Positions 25,545 through 37,639 of a stretch of 64,000 nt of DNA are shown here, one piece after another (position 1 is the first letter of the stretch; each line of letters opens with the position of its first letter). The notes under the pieces are model-generated. The model did not search any database and was not told the DNA's origin. It saw nothing but the letters and a program-made list of their open reading frames with translations. The translations under genes were made by a program, and so were the position numbers. Origin of the DNA: Vigna angularis (lineage: Eukaryota; Streptophyta; Magnoliopsida; Fabales; Fabaceae); NCBI RefSeq assembly GCF_016808095.1, contig NC_068974.1, forward strand, positions 2,666,001 through 2,730,000, written 5' to 3'.

Positions 25545-26214
25545 ATAACTAAATAAGAACTAAAATTAAAAAATAAAAATATATTTTTTTAAAATACGAA
25601 TATATTATTTAAGATGCTTAAAATATAAAATGATACTATGAAGTAGGTTAATCCTATGCATTAAGCCTATGATGAATAGATAGGGTTTTGTTTCTTTGTT
25701 GATGAAGATGAGAAGAACCTTCATTTGTGAGCATCAAATAATGAAGGGCTAGAAAGTGTGGATTTATGAACCTATGAATAGGGTTTGCGTGCTGACAACG
25801 TACATCAATGTTGCACTAGTTTTCCATTTAGATGGTTAAGTCAAGGACACACCACAGAAAACTTGGCAATGAAGAAAACTTGACAACGAAGAAATTGCAC
25901 TTGATATGTATATATACGATGCATAGTTTGTATTCACATATTTTTGTTTGTAGATTTGGATGGACTTGCAATTTAAGTGAATTTAGAGGTGAAGTTAAGA
26001 TTGATTGGATTAAGAAAAAAAAAGTGTGATTTAAACGAATTTGAGATAAAAATTTGTAAAAATTTATATATAATGTAATAGATATATAATAAAATTTTAT
26101 GATTATATTTTATCTTTAATAAAAAATGTAATATAAATTTAAATGTAAATAAGGTAAATAATGTTAAATGGAATTGAAATTGTTATTTAATATTATAAAA
26201 AATATGATTTATTA
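24100..26214. other. AT-rich intergenic DNA with a TA microsatellite at 25488-25540
   Basis: No gene was recognised. The AT tract at 25488-25540 is a pure dinucleotide repeat. Open frames at 24488 and 25832 are short, have no domain and sit in AT-rich sequence. Confidence 0.5.
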
Positions 26215-26223
26215 TTATTATTA

Positions 26224-27592
26224 GGGTTAAATATGTTTTTAGTCCTTCAACTATCAAACGATTTTGTTTTTAGTCGCTCTTTCAAAGGTACATTTTAGTC
26301 CTCCTCCCTAGGAAAGCTTAATTTTTGGTCCTCCAAAACTAACACCGTTAAAAATCAGCTGATGTGGAAACGGTGGTATGTCACTTCGTTTTTTTTTTCT
26401 GACACCCGTTAATCTTTCTCAGCTCATCTCCCTCCGACTTTCTCAGCTCCTCTCCCTCCTTTCTCGCCAGACCACCACCGCTGCTCATCACGTCACCACT
26501 TCCCCTTCTTCATCGCGAAGCCACCATCTACGAGAGCACAACCACCATGTCGTACCGCCTCCGCCAGACCATGAAGCGCCGCGCCGCAAAAGGCAACCAA
26601 AAGAATCACCACGCTTCTCGCGCAACCACCCTCGTCACCACCATGCTGTGCCGCCACCATGAAACCGCGCTGCCGTGCCGCTCCGCTACAGAACCCACCC
26701 TAAGTCAGAATCGCCATCTTCCTCTGCGAGAGCCACCACCTGCACTCAGAAAAACCAGAGGAAACCCAAAAACCCTATCAGCCAAATCACACCACCCAGT
26801 AACGTGTCGCAACCACGCCGCGACCTCCATCATTAATCATCGCGCCACCAACTCGTCGTCACACCATCAACAATGGTGAATCGATCTTCAACCATCGCCA
26901 CCATGTCGCGCAACCAACCTGCAAGCACACATCAAAACCCAATTCTCTCACGAAATCGCCGCCTTCATCACTGATACTGACATTCTCACCTTACCTTTCA
27001 CCCCCATCTCTCTCTCTCATCTCCAATCTCACACACTCTTTCTCTCTCTAACAACAATTAAAACGAAAGGTCCTCTTTGCAATTTCCACTCATGCCCCCC
27101 CCCCCTCCCGAGATAAATAAATAAAAGGGAAGGATAATTTATTATTACCTTATTTATTCTGAAATTAAAATAGGATTAAAATTAGGGGAAGAATATCAAA
27201 TGTCAATTGCAAGAACAGGTACTGGATTTCTGGGTAGTGGAGATGAATGTTTTATGTTGGCTATGGAGGTGAGTGTGGTGGAGGGTGGTTGCGCATGGGG
27301 GTTTCGCGATTGATGGTGACACCAGAGATGTTCGAGGTGACGTCAGAGGTGGCTATGGAAGAGTCGGAGGGAGAGGCAGGGAGAGGAGCTGAGAAAGATT
27401 AACGGGTGTCAGAAAAAAAAAACGACGTGGCACACCACCGTTAGCCACATCAGTTGGTTTTTAAAAGTGTTAGTTTTGGAGGACCAAAAATTAAGTTTTC
27501 CTAAGGAGGATGACTAAAATGTACCTTACTTTGAAAGAGGGACTAAAAACAAAACCGCTTGATAGTTGAGGGACTAAAAACATATTTAACCC
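26224..27592. mobile_element. Mutator-like long-TIR element, non-autonomous, 9-bp TSD
   Basis: The ends GGGTTAAATATGTTTTTAGT and its inverted partner at 27592 open TIRs of about 200 bp. The TIRs share TTTTAGTCC, TTTTTGGTCCTCCAAAACTA, GACACCCGTTAATCTTTCTC and CAGCTCCTCTCCCTCC. TTATTATTA flanks both sides (26215-26223, 27593-27601), the 9 bp expected for Mutator-like elements, although the target is an ATT repeat. The interior is far more GC-rich than its surroundings, with a C10 run at about 27096 and two overlapping His/Pro/Arg-rich open frames (26378-26662, 26547-26879) with no known domain. No MURA-like transposase is present. Confidence 0.8.
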
Positions 27593-27601
27593 TTATTATT
27601 A

Positions 27602-27604
27602 TCA

Positions 27605-27686
<82 letters not shown>

Positions 27687-27692
27687 AATAAT
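27602..27692. repeat. (TTA)n microsatellite, then short (AAT)n
   Basis: Trinucleotide ATT run of about 78 bases at 27607-27684, followed by AATAATAATAAT. It is the same repeat that hosted the Mutator-like insertion. Confidence 0.95.
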
Positions 27693-28010
27693 AATGATAG
27701 CACATGTGTATGTATATTTACTTTTTTATGATAATAGAAAATAATAAAATTATTATTATTATTATTAGAATTAAAGAATTAAATATGAATAATTTTTATA
27801 ATTTTATTATAAACAGTTTTTATTTATTTTGTAAGTAGTTTTATAAATAAAAAATTGATTAAATTTTAAAAAGTTATGGTCAAGTCGAGAAAAACTGTTA
27901 AATTAAAAACAAATAAGTTACTTAAAGGATAAACTTAATAAAATAATTATTTTAATTTAAAAAATATTAAAAGATAAAATTGGAAAATAAATTTTAACAT
28001 AAAAAATATC

Positions 28011-28012
<2 letters not shown>

Positions 28013-28083
<71 letters not shown>
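28013..28083. repeat. Compound (TA)n(GA)n microsatellite
   Basis: TA run 28013-28048 passing directly into a GA run to 28083. Confidence 0.95.
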
Positions 28084-28086
<3 letters not shown>

Positions 28087-28579
28087 ATCATTCATTTTAT
28101 TATTGTTGTTATTAATTTTATAATTACAATATTATTAAGGTTTATTTGGAGTGTTATTATAAAATTACGTTCTAGATAATATAAAAATGAAAATCAACGT
28201 TGTATACACTATTGAAATAAAATAATATTTGGGTTTATTAAATTAAAATTTAAATGCATAAATTATAATTAAATTTGACAATAAATCTAATGCACCCATT
28301 GTCATCTTCAATATTCAATGTAAGTAACATGTTGATAACGTCGTATTATGCACATCGAAGGGATGAGTTACATTCTGAACTTACTGAAGTATATCAAAAC
28401 CACTAAAAGGGTGTTCAATAGGATTTTTTTTTTCACAATCCTTTTGTTATGATATAGCATATAGTCAAGTTTGTGATTTTCTTTTAAATATTTAAACCTT
28501 CAACCTAATAAAAGATTGCAACAAATTATTTTTGTCGTGTTATTCAGAATGTACACTACAAAGTTTGTAAGAACTTCTT

Positions 28580-31500
28580 TTGTTAAAGAGTAATCATTTA
28601 ACTTGGAAGATTCTTATATTTAGAAATAAAACACAAATACAAGTTTTGTAAGAGAAACATTTAGGCAAGAGAAGAGATAAATGCATAAATATTTTATACT
28701 AGTTCACTCTAAGTGAGCTATGTCTAGTCTCCTCCGCAGAGGGTTCCACTGTAATTTTCAACAAGATTACAATTGAGTATTCGCACCACTCCTAGTCTCC
28801 TTAGTCAGCGAATAACTACCTGTTACCCTAGGCTAGATGAGTATTGTCACCATTCCTTGTTTATAGTCAATGAATAATCATTTGTTACCCTAGACTTGAT
28901 GAGTATTCGCATCACTTTTGGTACTAAGCAACCTTGTCTAGATTTCCTTAACTCAACTGAGTTCAACAAGTGTTTTAATCTCTTCAGAATTGTAATCAAA
29001 GATTGCTTACATGTCATTTAGACTATTACTCTCGTAGAGAGGATGTGATTACAATACAATGTAGTCTAAACACTTGTAGATGTTTCTCTCTGTTGAGATT
29101 GTTGATAGGGGGAACACTGGTTTAGCTGAACCCACAATCCCAGTAATATATGAGTTTTTGATGATGACAACGCATAATTAATAACACATGTGAATTATGT
29201 GCTACATGTTCTATGCTTACATGTTATATGTGAGAACATGATTGTGTTGTTGTTGTGTTGTTCATTGCATTTCCTTGCATTTCACTGTGTTATATATGTG
29301 ATTTTATACATGAATTCATGACAATGTTTTTGGATGAGAAAAACCACAAGCACTAATGTTGAATTATAATTGTGTGGCAAAACAATAGTTTTAAGTCGAT
29401 TACATTATGGGGTGAATCGATTAAAACTCGTGTCTTTGCACAAACTTTTTTCAAGTGTGTTGTGAGAGTTTTTCAAAGAGAAAAGTTTTCAAAACTTTGC
29501 TTAACATTGTTGCATAATCGATTGCATGCGATATGTATTCGATTAAGTTTGTTACTGTTTTGAAATCTGTTAATACTTGATATAACTGTCTAACGACTAT
29601 ATTTTTAAATGTGTTGACCAAACATTAAATGTTATTCGACTGCATTAATTGTGAATTCAATTAATTGCTTTGACTGCTACTAACTGTTATAACTGAATTG
29701 ATGTATTCGACTGCATTAGTAGCAAAGTCGATTATATTGCGTCTGATACGAGTTTATCTATATATGACACGAATTTGATTTCTGTAAGAACTTTTGTGAT
29801 TCTGACATTTTCATATTCTTTTGCAAAAAGTTTGATTCTTGCAGAAAGAGGAAAAGCTCCAAGAAACTAGTTTGACCGTGGTGATCAACTACTTGTGATT
29901 TCTTGAAGAGCAAGATTGCTGAGTTTCAAAGTCTGATATATGTGCACATTTGGGTGTCTACTGCAAGATCAGGTTCTAAAGATTGGGTTGAGTTCCCTGT
30001 TGTGATTACAGGAAGAAGGACGTGATGCGTTCTTGACTTTGAGGGTGCCTCAAAGGGGTTAGACTGTAGGGAGGGGATTCTTGCTTCTAGTCTGTTTATA
30101 TACTGCCTATATTTTGATTAGAGTGTTAGAGAGGTGTTTTATATTTTTGACGTGAGGTCTCTATAAAAACCTTGTTGTAAAAACCTTGATCATTATAGTG
30201 CATTGGCTTCCTATGGTTGGAAGGACACTGGATGAAGGCTTGGCCGAACTAGTATAAAAACTCAGCGTTTGATCTTTCTTATCCCTACTCTTTTACATTC
30301 AATCGATTATACTTTATACTCATTCGATTAAATTTCCGCTGCATTGAAAATCTTTTAACTTGCGTTTAAGAAAAGTATAAAGGCATCTCTTTTGGGGAAA
30401 AAGATTTTGAAAGTTTTAAATTTTATACTTCACCAATTCACCCCCCCTCTTGGTGTGAGAAATTAAGCCATTCTATTTTAACACTCTCTTTTCGTTTTCT
30501 CTCTTTCTTATAATCACTAAGCAATTTGACAGTGAAGCTCAAGATTATTTCTTTTCTTCTTTTCTCTTCTTCTCTCCTTCTCTTTTTCTCCTCAGATATT
30601 TTCTTTTTCTTGAGCTCTTTCTTTTACTTCTCTTTTGAGCGCTTCTTAGGATGAATATTTCGTTGTATGTTATCCTCTTGATTTTTCTTTCGAAAGCTCT
30701 TCTTTAAAGGCTTTTTGGATAAATGTCTGTTAGAATAAGCTCTTGGCCTTGATTCTTGCATTTTTTTCTTTCTTTATTTACAACAGTCGTTGGATAAAGT
30801 CAACTTGTCGGAGTAGGCATGTGTTTTCATTACTTTTCTTGAAGTACGTTGTACATTCTTTTGGACACCGCTTCAAGTGAAGAACATTATGTGAATATCT
30901 TTTTCGTCTCTAACGTCCACTTTTGATATTTTGATTTAAAGCTTGTGGATGCATGTAGAATAACTCATCTACAATGAATAAAGTAGATTGTACATGCAAC
31001 ACATATGTCTTTTCTTATGACTTTTGTTGTTTTTGAACGTTAAGCATTTAATGACATTTAATGCTTGCTTAGAACAACAAAGTACTTTTTTATTTCCTAC
31101 CATTGAGGTAACATTTGACAATTAAGCTTTGTTTTCTAAAGATACCAAGTGTTGAGTAAAAACTTCATCGTTTGGACGAAATAATGTTTTAGCTCATAGT
31201 ATCGTTTAAATAATGTAAATACTTCTTGTGATTTTTCCTGTTTGGACAAACAACGTTTAACATTGTTTGTGTTATCTTCTGTGTTTTAAGTTTTAGTCTT
31301 TTAGTGTGTTTTGTCAATGACATCATCTTGACATTGTTTTGTTTTCCCGAGATCTAAACTGAATACCTTTTAGGTATGATAAGCTTTACACATTTAGCTT
31401 CAACTCTCTTTGACGCTTTTGACTTATCAATCGTCTAGCACTACATCTATGTGTTTTGACTTAGTTGTTTTTCTATTTTTTAAAATCCTAAGTGTTTTCC

Positions 31501-31645
31501 TAAGGTTTTTCTATGTTGGGGATTTTGGTTCTAAGACTTATGTTTTCATCCTATGTTGGTTTCAGAATATTATTCCGTTTAATGTTATTTTATTAAACTT
31601 CAAAACATGAAAGTGTTCATGCGCATAGACGATTTTGTCTTAACA
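28580..31645 (-). mobile_element. Degraded copia-type LTR-like repeat, copy B, split by another LTR
   Basis: Homologous to copy A at 9.2-12.8 kb: both have ACTCTCG(C/T)A(A/G)AGAGGATGTG, TCTCTAACGTCCACTT, GACTTTTGTTGTTTT or close variants, and end GATTTTGTCTTAACA. It is interrupted by the LTR at 29091-30483 and resumes to 31645. The strand is inferred from the minus-strand start TGTTAAGACAAAATCG. It has no coding capacity and the left edge is approximate. Confidence 0.55.
29091..30483 (+). mobile_element. Ty1-copia-type solo LTR nested in copy B, TSD CTCTC
   Basis: Starts TGTTGAGATTG, ends ATTTTAACA, 1393 bp, flanked by CTCTC at 29086-29090 and 30484-30488. Near the start it has the GTTTTTGATGATGACAACG phrase, and near the end TTCACCCCCCCTCTTGG, both typical of SIRE/Tork-like copia LTRs. 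No internal domain or second LTR is present. Confidence 0.88.
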
Positions 31646-34284
31646 CCCAGTTCAACCTTTTGTTATAGGAGTTTATTTGTTTTTTTCTTTTGCATGATGT
31701 AGTCGATTGTTATTGAAATTCAATTTTTTGATTTGCTTGTTTGTGTCCCACAATTCATTGATAAGGACATCCATCTAGGTTTTTGGTAGTTGGCAATGAT
31801 GGCATTTATGGTGTCAAGTCTATAAGGTGTCCCAATCCATCCACAATAATATCTAATTAAATGCAACTTGTAAGTAATAGATTACTAAAATATTTTCGTA
31901 TGTGACCTATAATATAAAAGAATCCCAAAGCAATTGTAAATAATTTAGAAGTTATAAATTGACAATAGAAATAAGTTTACAGTACACACTTAGTTACTAA
32001 TAATATAAATATACTATACAAAACAATTTTGGAAAATTATTTAATAGAGTTCATCAATTCAATCTTTCAAATGTTGCATTATCGTGTTTGAGTTGTTGAA
32101 TCTTGGTTCACAATTATTGTCAAATTGGATAGGTCATCTTCCATCCTTTGTATTAAGTCCAGATATCTAGAATGACCAAGAGAACTTGAAACCATTCCTA
32201 GAACAAATTCTCTTTGGTGCTTTATCTATGTCCATGTTCTAAATCATTTCCGAGTAATTTGAAACACTCAAATGCATGAAATTTCTAAACATAAACATTA
32301 AATTTAAGAAAAAAACATATGAAGACAAAGATTCTATTGCACAGGAAATTTATATTAGTTTGAGTAGATTACATTCAGTCCTAATGAAAATAAAGTTTAA
32401 CTACTCCTAGTCATCTAGAACATACAAGTTTGATGAAAATTAATGGAAGAAAGACGTCTTGATGTCTTGGGAGTAGCCTTTAATTAATTCCTCAGTTTCT
32501 TCATGTTTCCACAATAAAATTAGCCTTCTTTCTCAATTAAATAACCACTTGCAGAAATTAACCTTTCGTTGGGCGAGTAGACACGCATTCGTTGTGTGAA
32601 AAATCAACTATTTTGCTATTAATTTATCATGCTCGCTGAGTAAGACAATATACTCGTTGAGTGAGTATCTTTCTTCTTGGATGAGTGAACAAGTTGTGAC
32701 TGAGCGAGAAAATCTTGGCAGCAAACTTCCATCGTAATTAGATCTTTACTTTCTTACACACAAAAAAAGGGTCAACTATCCTAAAACATGAACAAAACAA
32801 AAAAAAAATTACATCTTTCCATGAAGACAACACATAAATCATGCATAAATACAAATTTTAAGGATAACAATAAACATGAATAATAAGTATTTATCACACT
32901 TATCATTGTTGGGATTGAAGAGACAATACGAGATCTTACCTGTTCAAGAAAGGGAACCACCAAAAGAAATACCACACCCATGACAACCACTTCCAACTGC
33001 AATAAGTGCATCCCAACCTCTCAAAAATGATAGTAGCTCCGTGATGAATCAATATTTTCTCCCATTCACTTAACTTCTTGTACCAAATTTAATTAGTGAA
33101 TTGTGCTTAAATGTCCAATAATTCCTAAGTTTTGTTATTTGTGCTTAATTCGACCAGTAATTCTTATTTTAATTAATTTGAATTATTTAAGTTTAATTAT
33201 TTTTATTCTTATTTTTAGGACAAATTTTGGAATCATATTTTAGGACATAAAGAGAGTTGTCATGTCATCCTTTACTCTCCACATCAGCATTTTAGTTTAA
33301 ATTCAACTGTAATTTTATTTTTATGACTTTTGGATCAGACTTGGAAACATTGGGTCTAATTTTGGTCTATTTGGAAGAAGCCCAATTGTGGGATTGACCT
33401 AGGTTTTGGTGCCCATGCAGCAGCCACCCTCAACACATTTCATTCATTCTATTTTCATTTTGGAAGCTCTTGGAAGTCAAGAATGATGTCCTATCTTTCA
33501 TTTTTCGTTTCACTCTTTCTCTGTATTGAATTCATATTATAATTTTCATTGTAATTCCATATTTGATTTCCTTTTCTGCACTTGGGTTTCTCTTCAATGT
33601 TCGTTTCTGTTTTGTTCCCCATTTCCATTCCAGTTTGATGATTTCGTTTTATAGTTCAATTTTGTTTTACAGTTTCAATTTCGTTTTACAGTCCCAATTC
33701 CATTTCCTTTTGATTTCTGCAGTTTAGTTGTTGGTTTTGTACTTGTATTTTTCTTGTCTCTGCCCTTTCAATTTCGTTCTTGATTTCAAATTCGTATTCT
33801 AGTTGTATTTTGTTTTCTGGTTTGAATTTCGTTTTACTGAGTTATGTTTCAATTAGTTTAGGGTTTCATTTTCTATCTTGTACTTTGTATTGCTGCATTG
33901 TGTTGTTCGTTTTGTAATTAATGGAAGCTTAATTTTATGGGTTGGTGATTAGTGAGGTTGCTAAGGTTTTTTTGAGATTATTGGAGCTTAATTGTGATTT
34001 TGTTCTTGTGTATCCTGCATCATATGAAAGTTGTTATGTGCGGTTCAATTTGGTTCATGTTTAGTGGTATAAATTGTATGCGTTTAATCTTCGCTTATTC
34101 GATTAATCTGTGATGCGCAGAACTGGATAAATATATATGAGTGTGTTTGCTTAATTCGCATTTTATGAAAACTGTTTTATACTTCACTTGGTTGTTTAAT
34201 TCGTGTTGGATGAAGGGTTAGAGGAATGGGTAATTGTTGTTAATCTGTGATTGGAAACAATTGTAATAGAACTAATGCCAACCT
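31646..34284. other. Intergenic DNA, repeat-like but unclassified
   Basis: No credible gene. The stretch 33220-34280 is T-rich, with a reiterated TTTCGTTTTACAGTT phrase (33640-33850). Its reverse complement resembles the CAGTAAAACGAAATT phrase inside the insert at 37.7-39.6 kb, so both may derive from one repeat family. The segment 32560-32710 carries CTCGCTGAGTAAG / TTGAGTGAGTA phrases. Confidence 0.4.
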
Positions 34285-34377
34285 GTTTTTAATCTCTACG
34301 TGTTTAATCTGCGTTGTTTTTAATCTCTACGTGTTTAATCTGCGTTGTTTTTAATCTCTACGTGTTTAATCTGCGTT
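34285..34377 (+). repeat. 31-bp tandem repeat, three copies
   Basis: Three near-perfect tandem units of 31 bp, each GTTTTTAATCTCTACG followed by TGTTTAATCTGCGTT. Confidence 0.93.
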
Positions 34378-36510
34378 AATTGTTCAGTTGGTTTTCATTT
34401 ACAAATCTATTACAACCCTCACCCCACTATGTGTTTGATCTAATGATTAAACCATATACCTAAAAATCACTGCCTAGTATACTGCATTTGTAATTGCACA
34501 TTAATTTAATTTGGATACGACCTCGATCATTCCACCACCACCGTCGACCATCTCCACCAGCCACCACCTATAACACAACACAAACATATCAAACAAATCA
34601 ATAATGGAGACAAATGAACAATCCAAAATGAAATCGTTAATAAGTTATAGGGTATTGAATCATAGGGAAGATAACATTTTGTGGCTAGAAATGTGGGAGA
34701 ATGAGGTCTATTCTCATGAGGTGGGAATCGTTTTGGTGTGACTTTTATTGAATGAGAATCGATTGAGTATCATTTTGATTGAACGAGAATCAATTCTATA
34801 CTTAGCCTGAATCATTCGGCGATGCAAATACACGAGAGAATCGATTCTCTCCTTCATAGAATTGATCCCCATGCCTCATCTTCATCCCTTCTCTCCTTCT
34901 AAACCTCTACCCGTTCCAATATGAACCACAAAAACCTCAAACTTCCATCACTCAAAAATGGCATTTTCACGACCTGCTTTAGACCACACAAACCACCTCT
35001 ATTGACAGCTACTACCCTCATGATAGCACTCTGTAACTATCTTCACAATTGCAACCTTCACAATTTCAGCTCTCTTCATACCTCCCTTCATAGTTCATCT
35101 TTGCATATCCTTCTAACTCCACTATGACCACCATAAATACACAGCCCACCCACCCAATTAAATGTTCACTGACCACACCAGAATCTCCACTGTTGAGTTT
35201 CAGTGGTCAAGAATCCCTCCAAGTGAATCTGTATTAAGTTATGTGCATGGACAATGAAAAGAAAATAAAACTTACCCAGAGAATAACATTGCATCAGAAG
35301 GACAAATATGTAAATTCATTATAATGATGATGTTTTCCCTAAGGATCTCCTTACTTTAGTGAGTGCCAAGAATTGATACTCACTTGCAAATCGGTGCTCT
35401 GAAATCACTTCAAATCAGCAGATCCAAACATAAGAGACATTCGCTCTTCCATTCGTGTGAATACTAAATCACCAAATCCAAACACAATGTTAATTAGATT
35501 GGTGTTGCTTGTTATTTACTTTCATACCTCTTAAATGTCTTTTATTTCACTTCAACTAGTTAAAAAATTGGATCAACTCTCACATCCAATAGTTATATTT
35601 ATTACATTAATACATGAAGAATATATAAATTTCATTTCATAATTTAGGTTTTTAAAATTAAACAAAGTTTAAAATCGTCTTTTTATGTTAACATCTTTTA
35701 TTGTACATTTTTTTTTGGAGTGTAGATGAATTAATAATTTAGACTCGAATATGATAAAAACATTGATATGATTATGTTAGAGGTGAGTACTAGGAGAGTA
35801 ACTTGATCTTAGTTAACTATATAGTATAAGCATTAAGGTATGAAATGTTTAAAATGTGACATGTAGACTTACCTAAATTATATTGATGAAAATATCAGGT
35901 GATGAAATATCAATTACAGTTCATATTTCTTATTCAAAGAGTTAAAAATCATTGCAACCTGACAAATGTAGTTATAAAAAGAAACGTTATGCTAGCTACC
36001 AATTAGGAATGAAATTGTGAAAAAAGTTTGATGAAAAAGTATATCATAAGTTATATACATGTGTTAATATTATATTTTTCAACATTATATGGTATTTCAT
36101 AAGTCATTTAGACTTATAGATGTTAGTATGATCATACGTGTATTTAGTACATGTAAATCTCTGAGATATTTAGGGATTTGATTACGTATTTTTTTACAAA
36201 TTTGTCATTAAGAATAGATGAGTTCATTCTTATTTTACTAGATTTTTTGTCGTATGTTTTATTATGAGATTATAGGGATAGTGTCTTGGTATAAAAGTAG
36301 GTAACAATATGAATGAGTTTGTGTAGGACTTGTTTGAAAATTAAGTGTAAATTTTACTCTAAAAATTAATTTTATAAGATTAAATTAAATTTATAATTAT
36401 CTTTCTAAGTATTTACATATTCTTTTTGAATGAAAAACATTTTTTTCTAATAAAATGTATTGTTACAATCATTTAACTTAATTTAATTTAAAAGTGATAA
36501 AGTAGGTTGG
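34378..36510. other. Intergenic DNA, no supported gene
   Basis: The segment 34700-34870 repeats GAGAATCGATT phrases. A 68-codon frame at 34921 is Leu/His/Ser-rich with no domain and is not called. The rest is AT-rich with no terminus recognised. Confidence 0.45.
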
Positions 36511-37639
36511 AGTTGTGTCACGTCCATTAAATTCACTGCTGAATCACCACTCTGCTTCCATTAATGTCCGGGACACGTGTTCAGTGTCATTAACGACATG
36601 CACGTACTCACTTGCATGCAACGGTCAGATGTCATTTTTGGAACGTTCCAAAACGTTAATGGAAGACGTGTGTCAGCAGAAGAATGGACGCACGTCCTGC
36701 CTGGGAAGAGAAAATTGATTTCTGGAAAACTCTTCCCCTTTCTCTGCACACTTCATCTTCTTCCCCAGAATTTCTGAATCCCAAATTCTCCATCTTCTCT
36801 CTAAAGACCATTCTCCTTCTCTCTTCTGCAACTCACTATTTCCTGCTCTGTTCACGTTTCAGCACCGTGAGAACGACAACTGCAACGTGAGCTTCATTTG
36901 GAACCGAGCGGTTTTGGATTCTGAAACGGGTAAGTTTCAGACTCTTCATTGTTCTTCCTTAGCTACATGCAAGCCTTGTTCTGAATTTGCATGCACCTTC
37001 TCTGAACCAATATTAGTTTTATGTATTTTAGCTTAAGGAGTTTTGGGGCTGAACGTTAAGGGTAGAAGAGTGTACTGGAATCTGGTTTTCCTTCTGTAGA
37101 ACGAACGCACAATCCGGGTAAGGGAAGCTTATTAAATTTAATTCTTGAGTTATGCTGTGTTGCATGAATGATCCGTGATGTGTAATGTGTTGGATGCATG
37201 TTCTGTGAATAATATTGAGTATGAATTATGGTATCAGATTTTACTATATGATTCTGATGATGAAATTGTGCATGAGAATTATGAACTATACTATGATTCT
37301 GATTTAGAAAATGTATGAGAATTTGTATTGAAAAATATGGTTACTGTATGTTGAATTTGAATATGAAAATCATATGAAAAATGAACGTTCGTTAGCGAAA
37401 CGGTCATTGACCGTTCGGTATTCATAGTAAATTCCTTGAAGTAGTCGAACCCTTTCATTTGGAAAGGATTTCCTTTTGAGGACGAACGCCCTCTTTTATC
37501 TAGCTTTACGTTTGAGCGCTCGGCCAAACGTGAACATCAGGAGTGTTTGTGAGAATTTGAGAAGTCTGAAAATATACCTTTGAACTCTTGATCAAATTAT
37601 TAGAACATAAACTTTAAGTATCTCATATAAATCCAAATT

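Noticed and set aside
27559..27744. Poly-leucine open frame
   Set aside because: It is a product of the TTA trinucleotide repeat.
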